Assembly: GCF_016862575.1 (NCBI RefSeq)
Contig: NZ_BONF01000026.1
Coordinates: 1-64,000 of the forward strand
Length of the DNA: 64,000 nt
DNA from: Catellatospora bangladeshensis
GTDB lineage: Bacteria > Actinomycetota > Actinomycetes > Mycobacteriales > Micromonosporaceae
Reading direction: 5' to 3'
The notes below the pieces were generated by a model. It made no database searches and had not been told where the DNA came from. It saw only the letters and a program-made list of their open reading frames with translations. Below, in pieces: positions 35,524 through 42,464 of this stretch (position 1 is its first letter; each line of letters starts with the position of its first letter). A program made the position numbers and the translations under genes.

Positions 35524-36185
35524 ACACCAACGACTACCCGGTGATCATGGCGGTGGAGGACTACGTCCCCGTGCTGCTGGCGCTGGCCGGGTTCTGGCTG
35601 CTGGGCGGCGCGTCCCAGCGGATCGACCCGGTCGCCGCCCTGCTCGGCCGGGCCGGGGCCGTCCTCATCGGCCTGGGCGGCGTCGCCAAATCGACCTGGA
35701 AACTGGTGCTGTCGTCCACCGGCACCGACTGGCCCTGGCTGGAGCAGTCGCTGTTCCCGCTGATGGCGACCGGTGCGCTGCTGGTGCTGTGGTCACTGAC
35801 CACCACGCTGCGCGGCAAGGTCACCCCGTGGTGGCCGTACGCCCTGGTCTGGGTGGCCGTCGCCGGGGCCGCGATCGGCACGGGCAGCCTGCAGCCGGCC
35901 TTCATCGCCGCGACCGCGGGCGTGACGCTGATCAGCGTGCTGGGCGCGGTGCTGGCCGGGCGCCGCCGGGCCTGGCTCGCGGTGGTCCTGTTCGTGCTCG
36001 GCATCGTCGGCGTGACCGCGATGGTGCCGCTGCGCAACCACCCCGACCACCACACGGTCGCGTTCCAGTGGATCGAGCAGGGCACCAACACCGTCGCGCA
36101 GACCCTGTTCCTGATCGCCGCCCTGCTGACGGTCCGGGCGGCCACCCGCGCACCGAGCCCTGAGCCGGTGGGTGTCCCGGCATGA
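35520..36185 (+). CDS. Multi-pass membrane protein, paralogue of the one at 7724
   Basis: 221 residues with six to seven hydrophobic helices. Shared landmarks with the 7724 protein, in order: VAKSTWKL, WPWLEQSLFPLMA, GSLQPAF, MVPLRNH and FQWIEQGTN. It lacks the long charged tail of its paralogue. No family recognised. Its place in the middle of the operon suggests a transport or redox-linked role at the membrane. Confidence 0.65.
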   Translation: MNTNDYPVIMAVEDYVPVLLALAGFWLLGGASQRIDPVAALLGRAGAVLIGLGGVAKSTWKLVLSSTGTDWPWLEQSLFPLMATGALLVLWSLTTTLRGKVTPWWPYALVWVAVAGAAIGTGSLQPAFIAATAGVTLISVLGAVLAGRRRAWLAVVLFVLGIVGVTAMVPLRNHPDHHTVAFQWIEQGTNTVAQTLFLIAALLTVRAATRAPSPEPVGVPA

Positions 36186-36925
36186 CCGACGCACTGGGCT
36201 GGCGGCGCAAGTTCGGCGTCATCGCGCCGTCCACCAACACGATCGTCGAGCCGGACTTCTACTCGATGACGGTGCCGGGCGTGACGGCGCACTTCTCCCG
36301 CATCCACATCCGCAACCAGGACCTGTCCGACGACGCGAACTTCGAGCACCTGCTGGTGCAGATCCGCGACGAGATCGGCGCGGCCTGCGAGCGGGTGCTG
36401 ACCTGCGAGCCCGACTACATGGTCATGGGCATGTCGGCGGAGACGTTCTGGGGCGGGGTCGAGGGTAACCGCGAGTTCGTACGCCAGATCAATGCCATCA
36501 CCGGCCTGGAGGTGGCCACGGGCGCCGAGGCGTGCGAGCGCGCGCTGAAACTGTACGGGGCGCGCCGCATCGGCGTGGTCACGCCCTACCAGCCCGTCGG
36601 CGACCAGAACGTGGTCAAGTTCTTCTCGGAGATCGGGTTCGAGGTCACCGCGATCGAGGGCCTGAGGTGCCCGACGGCCGTGGCGATCGCTCACGTCACC
36701 GAGGACGAGCTGCGCGAGGCTATCCGCAAGGTGGACGGCCCCGACGTGGACGCGATTGTGCAGTGCGGCACCAACCTGTCCATGGTCCGCCTGGCCGACG
36801 AGGCCGAGCGCTGGCTCGGCAAGCCCGTCATCGCCATCAACGCCGCCACCTGGTGGATGGCCCTGCGCGACAACGGCATCACCGACAAGGTGTACGGCGC
36901 GGGTTCCCTCCTCCGCGACCACTGA
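36182..36925 (+). CDS. Maleate isomerase/arylmalonate decarboxylase-type Asp/Glu racemase-fold enzyme
   Basis: 247 residues of the Asp/Glu racemase superfamily: VIAPSTNTIVEPDF at the start, GVVTPYQPVGDQNV mid-chain and QCGTNLSM near residue 200. The second catalytic cysteine is present (CGTN), but the first position is MGMSAETF without a cysteine. Single-cysteine members are decarboxylases of the arylmalonate type, two-cysteine ones are isomerases, so a decarboxylase is the better guess. Last gene of the operon, overlapping the membrane protein by 4 bp. Confidence 0.7.
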   Translation: MTDALGWRRKFGVIAPSTNTIVEPDFYSMTVPGVTAHFSRIHIRNQDLSDDANFEHLLVQIRDEIGAACERVLTCEPDYMVMGMSAETFWGGVEGNREFVRQINAITGLEVATGAEACERALKLYGARRIGVVTPYQPVGDQNVVKFFSEIGFEVTAIEGLRCPTAVAIAHVTEDELREAIRKVDGPDVDAIVQCGTNLSMVRLADEAERWLGKPVIAINAATWWMALRDNGITDKVYGAGSLLRDH

Positions 36926-36944
36926 CCCCTCAGGTCCGCTCGCG

Positions 36945-37009
36945 ATGATCGCGAGTTCGTGTCGAAACCTATGGCTGAACTTGAGGTTTCGACACGAACT
37001 CGCGATCAT
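36945..37009. repeat. Palindromic intergenic repeat, family R1, copy 3
   Basis: A perfect 26-bp inverted repeat (36945-36970 with 36984-37009) around a 13-base loop, between the convergent ends of the nine-gene operon and the surface-protein gene. It is the least degenerate copy of the family and a likely bidirectional terminator. Confidence 0.82.
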
Positions 37010-37026
37010 TCGTTTGGGGCGGAACG

Positions 37027-37626
37027 TCAGGCAGGCGCGGAGGCGCGCCGGCGGCGCGGCAGGAGCAGCAGGAAGCCGATGCCCGGCAGCAGCAGGGCCG
37101 TACCGGCCAGGACGATGTACCAGTGCTCGTCTCCCGGTCCGGTCTTGGCGAGGTTGCCTCCGCCGCCGCCAGAGGACGCGGTCGGCGCGGCCGAGCTGCC
37201 CGACGACGTGCCGAAGGAGATCTTCACGCTGGTCGCGTTCGCCTTGACGATGTCGTCGGAGGCCGACGACGGCAGGATCTGCGCCGCGATCACGCACTGG
37301 CGCTTGGTGCAGTCGAACGAGCCGAACTTCTTCGCGACCCGCAGCGTCACCGCCGGGATCTTCCCGCTGGCGTCGGCGTTGACGAACTGCGCGCCGCCGG
37401 CCAGGTTGCAGTCGGTCGGCCCCTTCACCTCGGCGATGCACTGCCCGATGGCGATCTGCTTCAGGCTCGCGGTGAAGCCCGAACCGTTGACGGTGATCTG
37501 CGAGCCGTCGGACAGGCCGCTGGACTTGCTCAGCCGCAGCGTCGGCTTCGCCGCCGCGGGCTGGGCCGCTATCGGCACGGCCACCGCCACGACGGCGAGG
37601 ATCGCGACCATACGTGCTCTCCACAT
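37027..37626 (-). CDS. Sortase-anchored surface protein with neocarzinostatin-like domain
   Basis: 199 residues: signal peptide (cleavage near AAAK, residue ~27), an Ig-like domain with the neocarzinostatin-family start (LSKSSGLSDGSQITVNGSGF) and two cysteine pairs, a Ser/Gly linker, then LAKTG, a hydrophobic helix and RRRR. LAxTG is the class E sortase signal of high-GC actinobacteria, so the protein should be wall-bound. GGAGGAG precedes the ATG. It starts 13 bp after the ABC transporter gene and is probably the last gene of that operon. Confidence 0.75.
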   Translation of the reverse strand: MWRARMVAILAVVAVAVPIAAQPAAAKPTLRLSKSSGLSDGSQITVNGSGFTASLKQIAIGQCIAEVKGPTDCNLAGGAQFVNADASGKIPAVTLRVAKKFGSFDCTKRQCVIAAQILPSSASDDIVKANATSVKISFGTSSGSSAAPTASSGGGGGNLAKTGPGDEHWYIVLAGTALLLPGIGFLLLLPRRRRASAPA

Positions 37627-37639
37627 GGGATTCTCCTCC

Positions 37640-40417
37640 TCAGACGGGTACGCCGGAGCGGTGCACCGCCGCGGCATCGGTCCCCAGGTACGCGGCGACC
37701 ACGGCGGGGTGCTCGCGCACCTGGCCGGGGGTGCCGTCGGCGATGATCCGGCCGGCGTCCATGGCGACCATCCGCCGCGCCAGCCGGGACAGCAGCGGCA
37801 GGTCGTGCTCGATCACCAGCAGCGCGACGCCCAGCTCCTGGTTGACCCGCAGCAGCAGGCTCGCCAGCGCCACCCCGTCGGCCTGGGACACGCCCGACGA
37901 CGGCTCGTCGAGCAGCAGCAGGGCCGGTTCGAGGGCGAGCAGGCAGGCCAGCTCGGTGGTGCGGCGGGTGCCGGTGGACAGCGCCGCGACCGGCCGGTCG
38001 GCGACCTCGCCGAGGTCGAACAGGTCGAGCAGCTCGGCGGCGCGGGTGGCCTGCCGCCGCTGCGGCCCGCGCCCGCCCAGCGCGGCCGTGAGCAGCCCTT
38101 CGGGTGCGGTGCGCGCGGCGGCGACCATGAGGGATTCGCGTACGGTCAGCGTCGGGAACAGCCGCGAGTCCTGGAACGAGCGGACCAGCCCGAGCCGCGC
38201 CCGGCGCTGCGGGCTGTACGCGGTCACGTCCCGCCCGGCGAACTCGACCCGGCCGGCGTCCGGCTTGGTGAACCCGGCGAGGATCTCGAACAGCGTGGTC
38301 TTGCCCGCGCCGTTCGGCCCGATGATGCCGACCACCTCCCCGGCGGCCACGCTCAGGTCCACCCCGCCGACGGCCTGCACCCCGCCGAACGCCCGAGCGA
38401 CCCCGCCCGCCCGCAGCAGCGGCCCGTCCCCCACCGCGAGCGGCCTGGTCCGTGCGGGCAGCCGCACGCCGCGCCCTGCTTCCAGCGTTTGATCAGATGC
38501 CGAGGTCGCCGCCGGTTCTGCTGCCGGGTGCCTGCGCGGTAGCGGTGGGGGTGGTGCCACCGGCGCCGTACCGGCGGTCTCCGTGCGGTCGCCGCGCCTG
38601 CCGGGCAGCCTGCGGAGGAGGCGGGCGACGGGTTCGCCGAGGCCGCCGGGGAGCAGGACGACGACGAGCAGCCAGCCCAGGGTGAGCGCGGCCTGGCCGA
38701 TGATGCCCAGCTCGACGAGTCCGGGTATGCCGACCAGCAGCAGCGCGCCGAGGATCGGGCCGCCGAGCAGGCCGAGCCCGCCGACTACGGTCAGCGCGAC
38801 CGCGTCGATGCCCGCCACGGCCGGGAAGCTGTTGACGGTGACCTGCGTCTGGCCGTGCGCGATGACGACGCCGCCGAGCCCGGCCAGCGCCCCGGCGGCC
38901 GCGTACACCTGCAGCTTGCGCAGCGGCGCGGGCACGCCGAGCGCCCGTGCCGCGTCCTCGTTGTCGCGCAGCGCGAGCACGGTGCGGCCGAACCCGCCCG
39001 CCCGCAGCCGGTGCGCCAGCCACAGCGCGAGCACCAACATCAGCAGCGCGAACAGGTAGTAGTCCTTGGCGAGCACCAGCACGTACCCGGTCCAGGCGGG
39101 TTTGGGGGCGCTGACGCCGTCGCCGAGGAGCACGGGCAGCCGCAGCAGCCACGCCTCGGCGGCCAGCGCGAACGCGAGGGTGGTGGCGGCGAGCGCGACG
39201 CCGCGCAGGCGCAGCGCGGGCAGGCCGACCAGTGCGGCGGCCCCGGCCGCGGCGGCACACCCGGCGACCGCACCGGCGAAGAAGTTCCCCGTGGACGCCG
39301 ACACGTGCACGGACACGGCCGCGCCGACGCCCGCGAACGCGAACTGGCCCAGCGACAGCTCCCCGGCCAGCCCGGTCACCAGCAGCACGGACAGCCCGAC
39401 CACGGCGAAGCCGGCCACCGCGGTCAGCGCCGACGCGGTCTCATTGCTGATCAGGTACGCCGCACCCGCCGCCGCGAGCAGCCCGGCGGCCGCCGCGATC
39501 CGGGTGGCCGGGGTGCCCGGCACGGGCACGGCGCGCGGCCAGCGCACCTGCTCGCCGTCGCGCCGCCCGAGCCGGGGCTGGGACAGCAGCGCGACCAGGA
39601 TGAACAGGGCCAGCGCGAGCGACACCCCGCCCCTGCCCGCGCCCATCGACAGCAGCAGCTGCTCGCCGACCCCGACGCCCAGGCAGGCGGCGAACGCGAT
39701 CGGCAGCGACGCCATCCGGGCGGCGACCGCCCCGGCCAGGCCGCGCAGCAGCAGCTCGGGGCCGAGCGTGTCGATGGACTGGGCGCCCTGGGTGGGGGTG
39801 ACCAGGATCGCCGAGAACGCGGCGACGGCACCGGCGATGGCCCAGGCCAGGGTGGTCATCCGGGCGGCGGGGATGCCGTCGAGCCGGGCGGTGTCGGCGT
39901 CGTCGGCGGCGGCGCGCACGGCCAGCCCGAACCGGCTGCGCCGCAGGAACAGCGCCAGCGCGCCCAGCAGCAGCGGCGACAGCAGCGCCATCGCGGTGAA
40001 CGCGGGCCCTACCGGGGTGCGGCCCAGCGTGAACGACGGCATGCCGGGCGGCTTCGGGAAGGTCAGGCCGCTCAGCCCCTGGCTGTTCACCAGCAGCGCG
40101 AGCACCAGCACGAACTGCGACAGGCCCAGCGTGACGATCATGCCGGTGACTGCGGGGCGGCCCCGCAGGCGGCGGACGACCCCGGCCTCGATCGCGGCGG
40201 ACACGCCCCCGGCGACCAGCAGGGCGGGCACGAACGCGAGCCAGTACGGCACCCCGGCCCCGTCGACCAGGCGGCCGAGCACGGCGGCGCCGAACACGCC
40301 GACGGAGCCGTGGGCGAAGTTGAGGAACCGGCTGGACCGGTACACGAGCACCAGGCCGACGGCGAGCAGGCCGTAGGTGAGCCCGGTGAACAGGCCGAGG
40401 ACGATCGGGTCGATCAT
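37640..40417 (-). CDS. Fused LivH-LivM-LivG type ABC importer subunit
   Basis: 925 residues joining three subunits normally encoded separately. Residues ~1-290 are a LivH-type permease (starts MIDPIVLGLFTGLTYGLLAVGLVLVYR), ~300-630 a LivM-type permease (ALRDNEDAARALGVPAPLRKLQ is the EAA-like loop), and ~670-925 a LivG-type ATPase with Walker A GPNGAGKTT, signature ALSTGTRRTTELA and Walker B LLLLDEPSSG. The ABC signature is STGT instead of SGGQ. The family imports branched-chain amino acids or aromatic acids. ATGA overlap with the LivF-like gene. Confidence 0.88.
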   Translation of the reverse strand: MIDPIVLGLFTGLTYGLLAVGLVLVYRSSRFLNFAHGSVGVFGAAVLGRLVDGAGVPYWLAFVPALLVAGGVSAAIEAGVVRRLRGRPAVTGMIVTLGLSQFVLVLALLVNSQGLSGLTFPKPPGMPSFTLGRTPVGPAFTAMALLSPLLLGALALFLRRSRFGLAVRAAADDADTARLDGIPAARMTTLAWAIAGAVAAFSAILVTPTQGAQSIDTLGPELLLRGLAGAVAARMASLPIAFAACLGVGVGEQLLLSMGAGRGGVSLALALFILVALLSQPRLGRRDGEQVRWPRAVPVPGTPATRIAAAAGLLAAAGAAYLISNETASALTAVAGFAVVGLSVLLVTGLAGELSLGQFAFAGVGAAVSVHVSASTGNFFAGAVAGCAAAAGAAALVGLPALRLRGVALAATTLAFALAAEAWLLRLPVLLGDGVSAPKPAWTGYVLVLAKDYYLFALLMLVLALWLAHRLRAGGFGRTVLALRDNEDAARALGVPAPLRKLQVYAAAGALAGLGGVVIAHGQTQVTVNSFPAVAGIDAVALTVVGGLGLLGGPILGALLLVGIPGLVELGIIGQAALTLGWLLVVVLLPGGLGEPVARLLRRLPGRRGDRTETAGTAPVAPPPPLPRRHPAAEPAATSASDQTLEAGRGVRLPARTRPLAVGDGPLLRAGGVARAFGGVQAVGGVDLSVAAGEVVGIIGPNGAGKTTLFEILAGFTKPDAGRVEFAGRDVTAYSPQRRARLGLVRSFQDSRLFPTLTVRESLMVAAARTAPEGLLTAALGGRGPQRRQATRAAELLDLFDLGEVADRPVAALSTGTRRTTELACLLALEPALLLLDEPSSGVSQADGVALASLLLRVNQELGVALLVIEHDLPLLSRLARRMVAMDAGRIIADGTPGQVREHPAVVAAYLGTDAAAVHRSGVPV

Positions 40418-41133
40418 GCGTGACCACCCAGCACCAGGGAACGGACCAGCTCGGGGCGCGCGGCCAGCTCCTGCGGGCGGTGCTCGGCGGCGATCGCGCC
40501 GCGCTCCATGAAGTACACGCGGTCCACCAGGGACAGTGCGACGTTGACCGACTGCTCGACGACCAGGATCGCCATCCCGGAGTTGTTCAGCCGCCGCAGC
40601 ATCTCCAGCAGCCCGCCGACCACGATCGGGGCGAGCCCGAGGGACAGCTCGTCGACGAGCAGCACCCTCGGCCGCTGCACCAGTGCCCTGGCCAGCGCCA
40701 GCATCTGCCGCTCGCCGCCGGACAGGGTCGAGGCGGGCTGCGCGGCCCGCTGCGCCAGGCGCGGGAACACCGCCAGCGCGGCGTCCACGGCCTCGCGGAC
40801 CTGGGCCGCCGGGAGCGCGTACCCGTGCAGCCGCAGGTTGTCCAGCACCGACAGGGAGCCGAACGTGGCCTGGCCGACGACCGTGGACAGGCCGAGCCGC
40901 ACCCGGCGCACGGCGGAGACGGCGGTGACGTCGTCCCCGTACAGCTCGATGCGGCCGGCGGTGGGCCGGTGCAGGCCGGACAGCACCCGCAGCAGCGTGG
41001 ACTTGCCGACGCCGTTCGGCCCGCACAGGCCGACCAGCTCGCCGGGCCCTACCCGCAGGTCGACCCCGAACAGCGCCCGGACCGGGCCGTACGCGGCCTC
41101 GATCGCGGTGGCGCGCAGCGCGTCAGCCGGCAA
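40414..41133 (-). CDS. LivF-type ABC importer ATPase
   Basis: 239 residues. Walker A GPNGVGKST, signature LSGGERQML, Walker B VLLVDELSLG and the H-loop region replaced by VEQSVNVAL as in LivF proteins. I chose the TTG at 41133 because GAGGAGG lies six bases upstream; no ATG or GTG fits. It overlaps the binding-protein gene, so the two are coupled. Confidence 0.85.
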   Translation of the reverse strand: MPADALRATAIEAAYGPVRALFGVDLRVGPGELVGLCGPNGVGKSTLLRVLSGLHRPTAGRIELYGDDVTAVSAVRRVRLGLSTVVGQATFGSLSVLDNLRLHGYALPAAQVREAVDAALAVFPRLAQRAAQPASTLSGGERQMLALARALVQRPRVLLVDELSLGLAPIVVGGLLEMLRRLNNSGMAILVVEQSVNVALSLVDRVYFMERGAIAAEHRPQELAARPELVRSLVLGGHA

Positions 41134-42460
41134 AGCGCACCTCCTCGCCGCGGTAGCCGAAGCACCGGCACCCGGTGTCGTACGCGAGCACCCGGTAGCC
41201 GTTGCCCGCGGTGCGCCGCTCGCCGCCGAGCAGGCCGCTGGTGCCCGCCGCCGGGGTGAACCGGTCGCCGAGCGCGGTGGCGGCCTGCGCGAACGCGGCG
41301 GCGTTGAGGTTCGGCCCGAGGTCCTTGGCGGCGGCGTGCAGCAGCAGCGCGGCGTCGCAGTAGGTGAACGCGACACGCGCGTTCTCCCTGGTCGGGAACG
41401 TCTGCCCGCCCGCGGCGAAGATGTCCAGGCAGGCGCGTTCGGCGTCGCCGCCGGGGAACGGGAACCCGCTGTCGGGCACGTCCTGGCTCGGGTTGAACCC
41501 GATGCCGATCATCCCTTCGAGCGCGGCGACCGGGATGGTCTCCGGGTTGTTCACCAGGAACGCCGGGTTGTCGAAGCTGGACACGGCGTAGCGGGCGGTG
41601 TAGCTCTGCGCGGCGGCCGTGGTCAGGAAGAACGACGCGAGCCGTGCGCCGCCGAGGAACAGCACCCGGCTGACGCCCTTGCTGCGGAAGTCGACGACGG
41701 CCTGGTTGAGCCCCGCGTTCAGGGTGCCCAGGTCGGTGGTGTCGATCCAGGAGACGGTGGGGGCGACGCCGAGGCGGGTCAGCTCGGGTTCGGCCAGGCG
41801 CTGGTACACCGCGCGGTTGCTCGGGGTGTCCGCCGCGACCACGCCCGCGCCGGTGGCCCCGGCGAAGAAGTCCTGTTCGGACAGGGTACGCAGCAGCGCG
41901 GTGACGAACTCGTCGTAGCTGGGGTAACTGGCCGACCACAGGTAGGGCGAGAGCGCGGCGTAGGTCGCGTCGTCCGTGGCGACCACGGTGGCGTCGAGCA
42001 TCAGCGTGCGGCGCTGGGCGTAGCAGGGCCGGGCGTTGGCCTGGAACTGCCCGGTGAGCACCACCGCGAACGCCTGGTCGTCCTGGGTGATCTGGTTGCA
42101 GAGCTTCTCCTCGGCGGCCGGGGAGTCGTTGCTCGCCTCGTACCTGCGGAACACGGCCTCCATCCGGCGCCCGGCGATGCCGCCGTTCGCGTTGACGTAC
42201 GTCTCCAGGGCCTTGACCTGGGCCGGGAGGTCACCGGCGGACGCGGTGCGGAAGCCGAGGCTGCTGCCGGTGGTGCCGAGGTCGACACCGACGAACACCA
42301 CCTTCACGGTGCTGTCGGTGACGCCGGGGCCGGTGCCGGTCAGCGCCGTGCCGGGCGGGCCGCCGTCGAGCGCGCCCGGCATGACGGCCGAGCAGCCGGT
42401 GAACGCCACCGCCGCCACCACCGCCGCGGCGGCCGCGCGCAGGGCCGTCGATCTGTCCAA
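41123..42460 (-). CDS. ABC importer substrate-binding lipoprotein (Liv type)
   Basis: 445 residues. Signal peptide with lipobox FTGC near residue 22, then a type I periplasmic-binding fold (VKVVFVGVDLG, GGIAGRRMEAVFRRY, TFPTRENARVAFTYCDAALLLHAA). It presents the ligand to the LivHMG-F transporter. The fold is shared by leucine, amide and aromatic-acid binders, so the ligand cannot be named. The start appears to be a TTG with AGGTGA upstream. Confidence 0.82.
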   Translation of the reverse strand: MDRSTALRAAAAAVVAAVAFTGCSAVMPGALDGGPPGTALTGTGPGVTDSTVKVVFVGVDLGTTGSSLGFRTASAGDLPAQVKALETYVNANGGIAGRRMEAVFRRYEASNDSPAAEEKLCNQITQDDQAFAVVLTGQFQANARPCYAQRRTLMLDATVVATDDATYAALSPYLWSASYPSYDEFVTALLRTLSEQDFFAGATGAGVVAADTPSNRAVYQRLAEPELTRLGVAPTVSWIDTTDLGTLNAGLNQAVVDFRSKGVSRVLFLGGARLASFFLTTAAAQSYTARYAVSSFDNPAFLVNNPETIPVAALEGMIGIGFNPSQDVPDSGFPFPGGDAERACLDIFAAGGQTFPTRENARVAFTYCDAALLLHAAAKDLGPNLNAAAFAQAATALGDRFTPAAGTSGLLGGERRTAGNGYRVLAYDTGCRCFGYRGEEVRFAG

Positions 42461-42464
42461 GGGG

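Noticed and set aside
28349-36925. A Stay-Green type Mg-dechelatase in the operon
   Set aside because: No protein in the window shows that family's pattern; the magnesium-removal step of a chlorophyll pathway is not accounted for here.
36964-36991. GAAAC and GTTTC inside the R1 repeats as regulator sites
   Set aside because: They are part of the repeat arms, their spacing differs from the operator, and they lie at gene ends rather than gene starts.
8572-37009. R1 palindromes as a CRISPR array
   Set aside because: Copies are many kilobases apart, with no spacer-repeat periodicity and no cas genes.
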